Shown piece by piece: positions 34,419 through 42,588 of a stretch of DNA of 64,000 nt. The stretch is taken from contig NZ_VDUZ01000007.1 in NCBI RefSeq assembly GCF_008039615.1, positions 62,001 to 126,000 on the forward strand, given 5' to 3'. Under the pieces are notes generated by a model. The model had not been told where the DNA came from. It searched no databases and saw only the letters and a program-made list of their open reading frames with translations. This DNA comes from Vineibacter terrae. Its GTDB lineage: Bacteria > Pseudomonadota > Alphaproteobacteria > Reyranellales > Reyranellaceae. Position 1 is the first letter of the stretch, and each line of letters starts with the position of its first letter. The translations under genes and the position numbers were made by a program.

Positions 34419-34506
34419 GGGCGCCTTCATCAAGCTCCGCCGCCAGGACAACATCGCGCGCCTGATTGAGCGCGCTGGCCGGCGAAAATCTCGCAAAGTC
34501 GCATAG
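34419..34506 (+). pseudogene. Decayed second copy of the lysS 3' end
   Basis: From GGGCGCCTTCATCAAGCT to GCATAGGC this stretch matches the lysS 3' end (about 33979-34071) at roughly 80% by eye, with a 2-base and a 1-base deletion that break the reading frame. Reading through the shifts it still spells GAFIKL, RLIE and ALAGENLAK, a lysS-like C-terminus. It lies between the truncated gene and the Tat protein's promoter, so it marks the far end of a rearranged or once-inserted segment. No other part of a second lysS is visible. Confidence 0.75.
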
Positions 34507-34553
34507 GCTCATTTCAAGTTCCCGGAGATACCTTCGGCCAGGGCAGTCTGCGC

Positions 34554-34598
34554 TTGCCATAATATATTCCGTAGAATATAAAATGAATTCCATGGAAT
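34554..34598 (+). promoter_or_regulatory. Promoter with two spaced ATTCC/GGAAT-type operators
   Basis: TTGCCA (34554-34559), 17 bp, then TATAAA (34577-34582) is a strong sigma-70 promoter. Two 12-bp near-palindromes, ATTCCGTAGAAT (34566-34577) and ATTCCATGGAAT (34587-34598), lie 21 bp apart, two helical turns, over the spacer and the expected start of transcription. The second gene of the operon is a MarR repressor, so autorepression through these sites is the natural reading (inference). Confidence 0.65.
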
Positions 34599-34613
34599 GT
34601 TATGGGGATCGAC

Positions 34614-35774
34614 ATGGCCATGGCCCGACGCAATTTCATCCGCGTGATCGGCGGCGGCATCGTTCTGGCAGCAGGGACGGCGGTGGCGGTGCCGCGGCTG
34701 GATGCCATGCCGGCGGCTGCGGTCGAGGGTTGGCGCGGCCCCAGGCCGCAAGAGCGCGACCCGCGGCGGCGTGCGCTTGCGTGGGCGATGCTGGCGCCCA
34801 ATCCGCACAACATGCAGGCCTGGCTGGTGGACCTGAGGCAGCCGGACGAGATCGTGCTGTATGTCGATCGCGAGCGGTTGCTGCCGCAGACCGATCCCTT
34901 CAGCCGGCAGATTGTCGTGGGGCAGGGGACGTTCCTCGAGCTGCTGGTCCTGGCGCTGGCAGCCGACGGCTATCGCGCCGAGATCGTGCTGTTTCCCGGT
35001 GGCGAGTTCGAGGCCGAACGCATCGATGCGCGGCCCGTGGCGCGCGTGCGGTTGGTCAGGGACAGCACGATCAAGGTCGACCCGCTGTTCGCCCAGATCC
35101 CGCACCGGCGCTCGATCAAGACCGAGTATGCGAAGCAGCCCGTGTCGGCGGCGCACCTGGCGGCCCTTGCGGCGGCGCACCGCGCAGTCAGCGACCTGAC
35201 GCTCGATTTCGCGACCGATCCAGCGGCGCTCGATGCGCTGCGTGCGATTGCCGCCGGCGCGAGCGAGGTCGAGATGATGACGCCGCGCACTCACAAGGAA
35301 AGCATCGACCGCCTGCGCATCGGCGCCGATGAGATCGCAACCCATCGTGACGGCCTGGTGCTCACCGGGCCGATGATCTGGGCGCTGCGCCACGCCGGCA
35401 TCTTCACGCGCGACAAGGCGATGACCCCCGGCACGCTGGCCTGGAAAGGCGGCCGCGACGTCATCATGACCGGCTATGCCAGCGCTGTCGCCTTCGGCTG
35501 GATCGCGACACCGCTCAACACGCGCACGGCCCAGATCGCGGCGGGGCGTGCCTATGTGCGGCTCAACCTGAAGGCCACCGAGCTGGGGGTGGCGATGCAT
35601 CCGCATAGCCAGGCCCTGCAGGAGTTCGCCGAGATGGCTGACATGCATCGCGCCATCCACAAGGCGACCGGCATGCCCGATGGTCACACCGTGCAGATGT
35701 TCTTCCGCCTCGGCTATGCTGCCGATCCTGGGCCGACGCCCCGTCGGTCGCCCGACAGCATCGTGATGGCCTGA
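34614..35774 (+). CDS. Tat-exported nitroreductase-like (Acg family) protein
   Basis: 386 residues from ATG 34614. The N-terminus MAMARRNFIRVIGGGIVLA carries a twin-arginine signal, then a hydrophobic core ending in AVA-V. The rest matches the Acg-type FMN-binding nitroreductase-like family: ALAWAMLAPNPHNMQAWLV near the N-terminus and IPHRRSIKTEY in the middle, and the C-terminal HPHSQALQEF. These are diverged nitroreductases; some may bind FMN without a known substrate. GGGGATCGAC lies before ATG 34614; ATG 34602 in frame is the alternative. It is cotranscribed with the MarR gene, 2 bp downstream. Confidence 0.82.
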   Translation: MAMARRNFIRVIGGGIVLAAGTAVAVPRLDAMPAAAVEGWRGPRPQERDPRRRALAWAMLAPNPHNMQAWLVDLRQPDEIVLYVDRERLLPQTDPFSRQIVVGQGTFLELLVLALAADGYRAEIVLFPGGEFEAERIDARPVARVRLVRDSTIKVDPLFAQIPHRRSIKTEYAKQPVSAAHLAALAAAHRAVSDLTLDFATDPAALDALRAIAAGASEVEMMTPRTHKESIDRLRIGADEIATHRDGLVLTGPMIWALRHAGIFTRDKAMTPGTLAWKGGRDVIMTGYASAVAFGWIATPLNTRTAQIAAGRAYVRLNLKATELGVAMHPHSQALQEFAEMADMHRAIHKATGMPDGHTVQMFFRLGYAADPGPTPRRSPDSIVMA

Positions 35775-35776
35775 GC

Positions 35777-36271
35777 ATGCCAGCAGCGCGCCGCACCCCG
35801 CAGCAGGACACGGCATCGCCGGCGCCCGCATCGGCAAACCCGCTGCCCTTCCGTATCGTCAACTGGATCGGCATCATCGACCAGCTTGTCGGCACGCAGG
35901 CCAACCGGCTGCTGAAGGATCATGGCTTGGCGCTGCCGCAATTCATCATGCTGAACCACTTCAGCCACCGTCCGGCCGAAGGGAAGACGGTGACGAGCGT
36001 GGCGCGGGCCATGCAGCAGCCGCAGCCCGGCATCACCAAGACCATCCGGAAGCTGCTGGCCAAGCATTGGCTGCGCGAGGAGGCAAATCCCGAGGACGGC
36101 CGCTCCAAGCTGCTGTTCCTGACGCCGGCCGGGTTGGCACGCCACAATCAGGCCGTCGCCGTTTTCACGAACGCATTGACGCCGGCGTTCGACGGCTGGT
36201 CATCGGCCGAGCAGGAGCAGCTGTTCGCCCGGCTCGACCGGCTCAAGAGATGGCTGGATGACAACAGGTGA
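35777..36271 (+). CDS. MarR-family transcriptional regulator
   Basis: 164 residues: dimerisation helices around a winged HTH (about 58-125, LALPQFIMLNHFSHRP...TSVARAMQQPQPGITKTIRKL, then the wing EEANPEDGRSKLLFLTPAG). MarR proteins repress their own operon until a phenolic or oxidative signal is bound. It follows the Tat-exported protein by 2 bp, and two palindromes in that operon's promoter (34566-34598) are the probable binding sites. Confidence 0.92.
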   Translation: MPAARRTPQQDTASPAPASANPLPFRIVNWIGIIDQLVGTQANRLLKDHGLALPQFIMLNHFSHRPAEGKTVTSVARAMQQPQPGITKTIRKLLAKHWLREEANPEDGRSKLLFLTPAGLARHNQAVAVFTNALTPAFDGWSSAEQEQLFARLDRLKRWLDDNR

Positions 36272-36307
36272 CGCCGCGGGCGACGTCACCCGGCAACGGC
36301 AGAATCC

Positions 36308-37165
36308 TCAACAGATCCGCTGCGTGTGCGCGTAGTCGCGGTAGAGCTGGGCAGCCTTGCGCCCGATCGGGCCCGGCTGCAGCTCACGGCTTTCATAGCG
36401 GATCACCGGCTGCACCTTGCCTGCGTTGCCGGTGGTGAAGATCTCGTCGGCGCTGTCGAGCTCGCCCGGCAGCACGGTGCGCTCCTCGACACGGGTGCCG
36501 CTGCCACGCAGCAGCTGGATCGTGCGGTTGCGGGTGATGCCGGCAAGGAAGGTGCCGTTGGCGATCGGCGTGATCGCAACGCCGTCCTTCACCAGGAAGA
36601 TGTTGGAGCTGCAGGTCTCGGCCACGTTGCCCAGCGCATCGAGCACGACGCCGTTCTGGAAGCCGCGGGCCAGGATCTCGGCCACGCCGCGCGACGAGTT
36701 GGGGTAGAGGCACGACGCCTTGGCGGCGGTCGGTGCGCTCTCCGGCGTCGGCCGGCGGATCGTGCGGCACAGGCCCAGCGACAAACCCTGCCCGTTGGGC
36801 AGCGGCGAGACATAGACGCAGAGGCAGAACCTGGTGCTGGTGGGATCGATCGAGATCGGGCCGGGGCCCCCCTTGGTGGCCCAGAACATCGGCCGCACAT
36901 AGAGCTCGGCCTTGCTGCCGAACCGTCTCACAGCTTCCTTGGACAGCGCCAGGATCTCGTCCGCCGTCTGGGCAGGCTGAAGCCCCAGGGTTCGCGCCGA
37001 GCGCACCGCCCGGGCGGCATGCAGGTCCAGGTCCGGGCCGCAGCCCTCATAGGCGCGGCCGCCGTCGAACACGATCGAGCCCAGCCAGAAGGCATGATCC
37101 CGCGGCCCCATCAGGGCCGGATTGCCCTCGTGCCACTTGCCCTCCCAGAAGGTCAGGGTATCCAT
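36308..37165 (-). CDS. Branched-chain aminotransferase-like protein (class IV PLP)
   Basis: 285 residues of fold-type IV aminotransferases. GSIVFDGGRAYEG near residue 30, AAKASCLYPNSSRGVAEILARGFQNGVVLD (with the PLP-binding Lys in AAKAS), VAETCSSNIFLVKDG and the C-terminal EIFTTGNAGKVQPV are standard for branched-chain or D-amino-acid transaminases and aminodeoxychorismate lyase relatives. Start ATG 37165 is preceded by GGCGGAGGGACAAG; an upstream ATG at 37192 lacks it. It is monocistronic. Exact specificity cannot be read from sequence. Confidence 0.9.
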   Translation of the reverse strand: MDTLTFWEGKWHEGNPALMGPRDHAFWLGSIVFDGGRAYEGCGPDLDLHAARAVRSARTLGLQPAQTADEILALSKEAVRRFGSKAELYVRPMFWATKGGPGPISIDPTSTRFCLCVYVSPLPNGQGLSLGLCRTIRRPTPESAPTAAKASCLYPNSSRGVAEILARGFQNGVVLDALGNVAETCSSNIFLVKDGVAITPIANGTFLAGITRNRTIQLLRGSGTRVEERTVLPGELDSADEIFTTGNAGKVQPVIRYESRELQPGPIGRKAAQLYRDYAHTQRIC

Positions 37166-37298
37166 TCTTGTCCCTCCGCCCGTGCGGGCCATTGGAGGGC
37201 GGAAAATAGCAACTTGGCTGACCTATTCGAGTCAGAAATTGTCCGGTTACACCTATCCGGATTGCACCCTGGTGAATGCTGGATCGCCGTTACCTGGA

Positions 37299-37691
37299 TC
37301 AGCGGGCCCAGGACGTCCACGCCCACCAGATGAGGCCAGCCGCAGCCAGGATGGGCAGGATCACGACGAGGGCAGCGGTAGTGCGAGAGAGGCTCAGGCC
37401 GGCGTCCAGGCGGCGTGCCGCCTCGTTGCGGGCGTCGCTCAGCACGATCGCCGGGGTGAGGTGCAGCGCCCCCCACAAGATCAGCGGCACCACCACGGCA
37501 TCGTCGAGCAGGCCGACCACCGGGATGGCATCCGGGATGAGATCGATGGGGCTGAAGGCATAGACGGCCGCGCCGAACACCAGGAACTGCACGGTCCAGG
37601 GCGTGCGCGGATCCTGTGCCGCCAGCCAGACGGCGAGCGCCTCCTGTTCCAGGCGGCGTGTCCAGCCATGCGGGGGTGCGATATGGATCAT
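37299..37691 (-). CDS. YkvA/DUF1232 small membrane protein
   Basis: 130 residues. The signature FSPIDLIPDAIPVVGLLDDAVVV identifies DUF1232 (YkvA), with a central hydrophobic segment and a second membrane helix at the C-terminus (ALVVILPILAAAGLIWWAW). Function is unknown; the family is widespread and probably sits in the inner membrane. It is upstream of the aminotransferase on the same strand but separated by a 133-bp gap. Confidence 0.85.
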   Translation of the reverse strand: MIHIAPPHGWTRRLEQEALAVWLAAQDPRTPWTVQFLVFGAAVYAFSPIDLIPDAIPVVGLLDDAVVVPLILWGALHLTPAIVLSDARNEAARRLDAGLSLSRTTAALVVILPILAAAGLIWWAWTSWAR

Positions 37692-37796
37692 CCGTCCCTC
37701 CCTTGTTCGCGAAACCGGCTCGCAGGGTCAGGTCTGTCGGGACGCTTGGCAGTTTGCGCCGGCGCGCGGTGGACGTCCAGCGATGCGTGATGCCCG

Positions 37797-38210
37797 TCAG
37801 GGTGCGTGGACGTACTCCAGCTTCAGCCCGTCCGGATCGGTAAAGAAGACCGCGTAGTAGCCGGGGCCATACTGCGGATACTCGGCCGGCGGGTCGAGAA
37901 TGGTGGCCCCGAGGTCCATCAGGTGTGCGTATAGCTGATCGACGTCGGCGCGACTGTCCGCACGCCATGCAACGTGATGCAGACCCGGCGCATACCGGTC
38001 ATGGGGGCGTGTGCGCCCGTCGCCTTCGGCCTTGACGATGCCGATCGAGCACGAACTGCTGCCGTTCGGCGTCACGAGATCCCAGTCGAAGCCACGCGCG
38101 TCTTCCTTGACGCACCGATAGCCCATCAAGCCCAGCACCGCCTCGTAAAAGGCACGCGAGGCCCAGGGGTCCTTCACGGTGAGATCGAGGTGATGGATGG
38201 CGCCGCGCAT
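37797..38210 (-). CDS. VOC (glyoxalase/dioxygenase superfamily) protein
   Basis: 137 residues with the beta-alpha-beta-beta-beta pairs of the vicinal oxygen chelate fold. Likely metal ligands are the His in AIHHLDLTV, the His in GLHHVAWRA and the C-terminal Glu in LKLEYVHAP. Members are lactoylglutathione lyases, extradiol dioxygenases, fosfomycin resistance enzymes or mere metal-binding folds; the reaction cannot be told. Single gene, divergent from the UxaA gene at 38382. Confidence 0.85.
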   Translation of the reverse strand: MRGAIHHLDLTVKDPWASRAFYEAVLGLMGYRCVKEDARGFDWDLVTPNGSSSCSIGIVKAEGDGRTRPHDRYAPGLHHVAWRADSRADVDQLYAHLMDLGATILDPPAEYPQYGPGYYAVFFTDPDGLKLEYVHAP

Positions 38211-38257
38211 GGTTTGATTGTGCCTTCGTTAAGCCAGTCATTCAGGATGAAACCCGC

Positions 38258-38274
38258 TTGTCGAGTATAGACAA
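38258..38274. promoter_or_regulatory. Candidate operator TTGTC-N7-GACAA between VOC and UxaA genes
   Basis: TTGTC at 38258-38262 and GACAA at 38270-38274 form a perfect interrupted palindrome in the middle of the 171-bp divergent gap. The T-G-T/A-C-A symmetry resembles operators of GntR/FCD-type regulators of sugar-acid pathways, which would fit the UxaA-type dehydratase. No such regulator lies next to it. Inference only. Confidence 0.35.
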
Positions 38275-38381
38275 TCTGGCGATTTCCCAAGTCAATGGCA
38301 GGGGCCGGTTGTGTCCGCTGGCCGACAGAGGCCTCTCGGGTCTAGACTGCATCGAACGAAGACCATCGGAGGGCACGCCCC

Positions 38382-39899
38382 ATGACAGCCCCGCTCGCCA
38401 TCCGCCTGCATGCTGCCGACAACGTCGTGGTGGCTCGCATGGACATCCTGCCGGGCACCGATGTCGAGCCCGGCGTGGCGGCGATCCAGCGTGTGCCGCC
38501 TGGCCACAAGATCCTGACGGCGCCGGTGGCCAAGGGCGCGCCCATCCGCAAGTACAACCAGATCATCGGCTTCGCCACCGAGGACCTGCCGCCAGGTACA
38601 CATGTCCATACGCACAACTGCGTCATGGGCGATTTCGAGCGCGATTATGCCTTCTGTGCCGATGCGCACCCCACCGACTACGTGCCCGAAGCCGAGCGCG
38701 CCATGTTCCAGGGCATCGTGCGGGCCGATGGACGCGTCGCCACCCGCAACTATATCGGCATCGTCACCACGGTGAACTGCTCCGCCGCCACCAGCCGGAT
38801 GATCGCCAACAAGGTGACACCGCTGCTCGACGCGTTCCCCAATATCGATGGCGTTGTGCCGCTGACGCATGGCACCGGCTGCGGCATGGCCTCGGCCGGG
38901 CTGGAGATGGATGTGCTGCGCCGCACGCTGGCCGGCTACGCGCGCCATCCCAACATGGCGGCGGTCGTGGTGCTGGGGCTGGGCTGCGAGGCCAACCAGG
39001 TGGCCGGCCTGATGAATGCCGAGAAGCTGAACACCGGCCCGATGATGATCCCGATGACCATCCAGGACGAGGGTGGGGTATCCAGGACGGTGATGCGCGC
39101 CACGGGCTTCATCAAGGAGTTGCTGCCCGAGGCCAACGCCGTGAAGCGCCAGGCCGTGCCGGCCAGCCACCTGACCTTGGCGCTGCAATGTGGCGGCTCC
39201 GACGGCTATTCCGGCATCTCGGCCAATCCGGCGCTGGGCGCGGCCGTCGACCTGCTGGTGCGCCATGGCGGCGCGGCGGTGCTGAGCGAGACGCCCGAGA
39301 TCTACGGCGCCGAGCACCTGCTGACGCGCCGGGCGGTCAATCGCGAGGTCGGCGAGAAGATCGTCGAGCGCATCCGTTGGTGGGAAGATCACTGCGCCAG
39401 GACCGGCGGCGAGATGAACAACAATCCCTCGCCGGGCAACAAGGCCGGCGGGCTGACCACCATTCTCGAGAAGTCGCTGGGTGCCGTGGCCAAAGGCGGC
39501 ACCACTAATCTGGTCGAGGTCTACAAATACGCCGAGCCGATCACTGCCCGCGGCTTCGTCTACATGGACACGCCCGGCTATGATCCGGTCGCGGCCACCG
39601 GCCAGGTGGCGGGCGGCGCCAACGTGCTCTGCTTCACCACCGGCCGCGGCAGCGTGTTCGGCTGCAAGCCCACGCCGTCGATCAAGCTGGCGACCAACAG
39701 CGCGCTGTACCGCCGCATGACCGACGACATGGACATCAACTGCGGCACCGTCGTCGACGGCGAGGAGAGCATCCAGCAGGCCGGCCAGCGCATCTTCGAC
39801 CTGATCCTGCGCGTGGCCTCGGGCGAGAAGACCAGGAGCGAGGCGCTGGGCATCGGCGACGACGAGTTCGAGCCCTGGAAGATCGGCGCGACGATGTAG
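38382..39899 (+). CDS. UxaA-family (altronate/galactarate-type) dehydratase
   Basis: 505 residues: a SAF-type N-terminal domain (about 1-85, containing VVVARMDILPGTDV and GTHVHTHNCVMG), then the UxaA/GarD catalytic part with VTTVNCSAATS, LTHGTGCGMA, LGLGCEANQVAGLM, QCGGSDGYSGISANPALG and a C-terminal GEKTRSEALGIGDDEFEPW. Known enzymes dehydrate D-altronate, galactarate or related aldarates with iron or manganese. The 3' end looks complete, but a headless reading frame follows its stop codon immediately. Confidence 0.9.
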   Translation: MTAPLAIRLHAADNVVVARMDILPGTDVEPGVAAIQRVPPGHKILTAPVAKGAPIRKYNQIIGFATEDLPPGTHVHTHNCVMGDFERDYAFCADAHPTDYVPEAERAMFQGIVRADGRVATRNYIGIVTTVNCSAATSRMIANKVTPLLDAFPNIDGVVPLTHGTGCGMASAGLEMDVLRRTLAGYARHPNMAAVVVLGLGCEANQVAGLMNAEKLNTGPMMIPMTIQDEGGVSRTVMRATGFIKELLPEANAVKRQAVPASHLTLALQCGGSDGYSGISANPALGAAVDLLVRHGGAAVLSETPEIYGAEHLLTRRAVNREVGEKIVERIRWWEDHCARTGGEMNNNPSPGNKAGGLTTILEKSLGAVAKGGTTNLVEVYKYAEPITARGFVYMDTPGYDPVAATGQVAGGANVLCFTTGRGSVFGCKPTPSIKLATNSALYRRMTDDMDINCGTVVDGEESIQQAGQRIFDLILRVASGEKTRSEALGIGDDEFEPWKIGATM

Positions 39900-39901
39900 G
39901 T

Positions 39902-40129
39902 TGGCTGGTCGACGCGCAGGGCAGCATCGTCGAGCGCTTCTTCGTCACGGTCGGGAGCGTTGATGACGAGCTGAGCGCGACGCTGTTCGCCATCGAGGAC
40001 CACGCGCTCATGGCCGAGTCAGACGCTCAGGAGCAGGTCGGCGCGATGAACAATGCCGCGGCGTTCGCGCTCGCCGCGCGCGGTGTGGCGCGTGCCCGCA
40101 CGCTGCTGGCGGCGCAGCTTGATGACTGA
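39902..40129 (+). pseudogene. 5'-truncated reading frame after uxaA-like gene
   Basis: Between the UxaA-like stop and the P450 gene a 75-codon frame without an initiator reads as a normal protein: WLVDAQGSIVERFFVTVG, then SVDDELSATLFAIEDHALMA and an Ala-rich C-terminus ending QLDD. Third positions are strongly G/C, like neighbouring genes. The first in-frame ATGs come at codons 36 and about 46, too late. I read it as the C-terminal remnant of a lost gene. I do not recognise the family. Nothing else is seen in 39900-40221, apart from the P450 leader. Confidence 0.55.
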
Positions 40130-40221
40130 GATCGCAAATATCCCTTGGCGACTTGCAGTCCGCGCCGGTCTAACCTGGAGCTACGGCCGGACAGCACAAC
40201 CATGCCATCGACGAGGCAGCG

Positions 40222-41466
40222 ATGAGTGTGCAGATCGATTCGGCGAAGCGAGTCGGGGAGCATGTCGCCATACCGCCGCCCGATGGCGTGCCGGTTTGGG
40301 ATATCGATCCTTATGGCGATGATGTTCTCGCCCATCCCGAGGCCTACTACGCCGAGCTTCGGGCGCGGGGCCCGTTCGTCTATATCCCGCGCTACGCGCT
40401 GCTCGCCTGTGGCCGCTACCCGGAGACCCGGGAGGTCTTCTCGGATTGGCAGCGCTTCGTGTCGTCGCGCGGCGTCGGCCTGACGGATTTCAAGCTGGAG
40501 AAGCCGTGGCGGCCGCCCAGCATCATCCTCGAGGTCGACCCGCCCTATCATGCCAGGACACGGGCCGTCATGACGCGCGCCATGTCCCCGCGCGCCGTTG
40601 CCGCGCTCAAGTCGTCGTTCCAGGATGCGGCCGATGCGCTCGTCGACAGGCTACTGGAGAAGGGCACCTTCGACGCGGTGCCGGATCTGGCCGAGGCCTA
40701 CCCGACGTCCGTGTTTCCGCGCGCCGTAGGGTTGACGGAGGTCGATCCGCGGCGGCTGATCGACTATGGCGCCATGGTCTTCAATGCCCTGGGGCCCGAC
40801 AACGTGCTGCGCCGCAACGCGATGGCCAAGGGGCCGGACGTCGTCCCCTGGATCATGGAACAGTGCCGGCGGGAGCGGCTAGCGCCCGACGGGTTCGGCG
40901 CCACGATCTACGCCGCCGCCGATAGCGGCGAGATCACGCCGGACGAGGCAGCCATGCTGGTGCGGTCGCTGCTGTCGGCGGGCGTCGACACGACGGTGAG
41001 CGGCATCGGCAGCACGATCTGGTGCCTTGCCATGTACCCCGCCGAGCTCGAGCGACTCAAGGCGAACCCCCGGCTGGCGCAACCGGCCTTCGAGGAGGCA
41101 CTGCGCTTCACATCGCCCGTCCATTCGTTCTGCCGCACCGCGAACCAGGCCACGACGGTGAATGGCGTCCCGATCCCGCAGGACGCGAAGATTCTGTGCG
41201 TGCTCGGCGCCGCCAATCTCGACCCCGACCATTGGCCCACCGCGGATCGTTTCGACATCACCCGGCGGCCAATCGGGCACCTGGCTTTCGGGGTCGGCAT
41301 CCATGGCTGCGTCGGGCAGAACGTCGCCCGCGCCGAAGCCGATGCCCTGCTGACAGCAATCGCCAACAAGGTCGGCTCGATCGCGCTCGCCGGCGATCCC
41401 GTCTGGCGCCCCGGCAATGCGATCCACGCCTTGGAGAGGCTGCCCCTCACCTTCAAGGCGAAGTAG
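40222..41466 (+). CDS. Cytochrome P450
   Basis: 414 residues. Heme-binding loop FGVGIHGCVGQ with C363, ExxR motif E292-A-L-R295, and oxygen-activation motif AGVDTT (253-258) in the I helix are intact, so it should be a functional monooxygenase, soluble class I, needing a ferredoxin and a reductase. The substrate is unknown. It opens a run of oxidative genes (40.2-47.3 kb); a ferredoxin is encoded at 45777 but no ferredoxin reductase is in the window. Confidence 0.94.
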   Translation: MSVQIDSAKRVGEHVAIPPPDGVPVWDIDPYGDDVLAHPEAYYAELRARGPFVYIPRYALLACGRYPETREVFSDWQRFVSSRGVGLTDFKLEKPWRPPSIILEVDPPYHARTRAVMTRAMSPRAVAALKSSFQDAADALVDRLLEKGTFDAVPDLAEAYPTSVFPRAVGLTEVDPRRLIDYGAMVFNALGPDNVLRRNAMAKGPDVVPWIMEQCRRERLAPDGFGATIYAAADSGEITPDEAAMLVRSLLSAGVDTTVSGIGSTIWCLAMYPAELERLKANPRLAQPAFEEALRFTSPVHSFCRTANQATTVNGVPIPQDAKILCVLGAANLDPDHWPTADRFDITRRPIGHLAFGVGIHGCVGQNVARAEADALLTAIANKVGSIALAGDPVWRPGNAIHALERLPLTFKAK

Positions 41467-41562
41467 GCACGGCGTGCTTCGCCTCGACGCTGCAAGGGCT
41501 TGTCACGCGAGCGCCGCGGTCGTCTTATCGCGCATCGCTGACATCATATCGGAAACCGCCCC

Positions 41563-42588
41563 ATGATGCCGAAGACCCATCGTCGTGTCGTGCTTGTGCG
41601 CCGTCCACCGGGCGAGCCGGCGGAGAGCGATTTCCGCATCGAGGAGGTGCCGGTGCCGCAGCCCGGCCCGCGCGAGGTGCTGGTGCGCGTGATCTACCTG
41701 TCGCTCGACCCCTACATGCGTGGGCGCATGCGCGATGCGGCGTCCTACGCCGCGCCCGTGGGCATCGGCGAGGTGATGACCGGCGGCACGGTGGGCGAGG
41801 TCGTGGCCTCGAACCATCCCGGCTTCAAGGTCGGCGACATCGTCGAGGACCGGCTGGGTTGGCAGGAATATGCCATCGGCGGCGGCCCGGCGCTGCGCCG
41901 GATCGACCCGTCGCTCGCGCCGATCTCGACCGCCAACGGCGTGCTCGGCATGCCGGGCATGACGGCCTATTTCGGCCTGCTCGAGGTCGGCCGGCCCAAG
42001 CCGGGCGAGACCGTGGTGGTGTCGGCAGCGTCGGGCGCGGTGGGGCAGGTGGTGGGCCAGATCGCCAGGATCATGGGCTGCCGCGCGGTTGGCATCGCCG
42101 GCGGCGATGCCAAGTGCGCCTTCGTGAAGGACACGCTCGGCTTCGACGCCTGCATCGACTACAAGGCCACGGACGATCTCGATGCCGCGCTGCGCGCTGC
42201 CTGTCCCGACGGCATCGATGTCTATTTCGACAATGTCGGCGGCCCCATCACCGATGCCGCGCTGCGCAACCTCAACGTCCATGCCCGCGTGGCGCTGTGC
42301 GGCTCGATCTCGCAATACAACGCCACGGCGCCGGAGACGGGCCCGCGGCTGCTGGGCACGTTCGTGGGCAAGCGCGTCACGGCGCGCGGCTTCATCGTGT
42401 CGGATTTCGCCGCCCACTACGGCCCGGCGCTGCGCCAGATGGGTGCCTGGATAAAGTCAGGCCGGCTGAAATACCGCGAGGACATCGTCGAGGGCATCGA
42501 CAAGGCGCCGCGTGCCTTCATCGGTCTGCTGCGTGGCGAGAATTTCGGCAAGCTGCTGGTGAAGCTGGGACCTGAGCCGCGTGCCTAG
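41563..42588 (+). CDS. MDR-type NADP-dependent oxidoreductase (prostaglandin reductase/curcumin reductase-like)
   Basis: 341 residues of the zinc-free medium-chain dehydrogenase family. Features: early YLSLDPYMRGRM, then GMPGMTAYFGLLEVGRPKPGETVVV and nucleotide-binding AASGAVGQVVGQIA. These NADPH enzymes reduce the double bond of alpha,beta-unsaturated ketones. It follows the P450 by 97 bp and overlaps the next gene by 8 bp. Confidence 0.9.
   Translation: MMPKTHRRVVLVRRPPGEPAESDFRIEEVPVPQPGPREVLVRVIYLSLDPYMRGRMRDAASYAAPVGIGEVMTGGTVGEVVASNHPGFKVGDIVEDRLGWQEYAIGGGPALRRIDPSLAPISTANGVLGMPGMTAYFGLLEVGRPKPGETVVVSAASGAVGQVVGQIARIMGCRAVGIAGGDAKCAFVKDTLGFDACIDYKATDDLDAALRAACPDGIDVYFDNVGGPITDAALRNLNVHARVALCGSISQYNATAPETGPRLLGTFVGKRVTARGFIVSDFAAHYGPALRQMGAWIKSGRLKYREDIVEGIDKAPRAFIGLLRGENFGKLLVKLGPEPRA

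Noticed and set aside
34318-34593. 91-codon minus frame across the promoter of the Tat protein
   Set aside because: It runs through promoter and operator sequences and includes the lysS remnant in antisense; no protein features.
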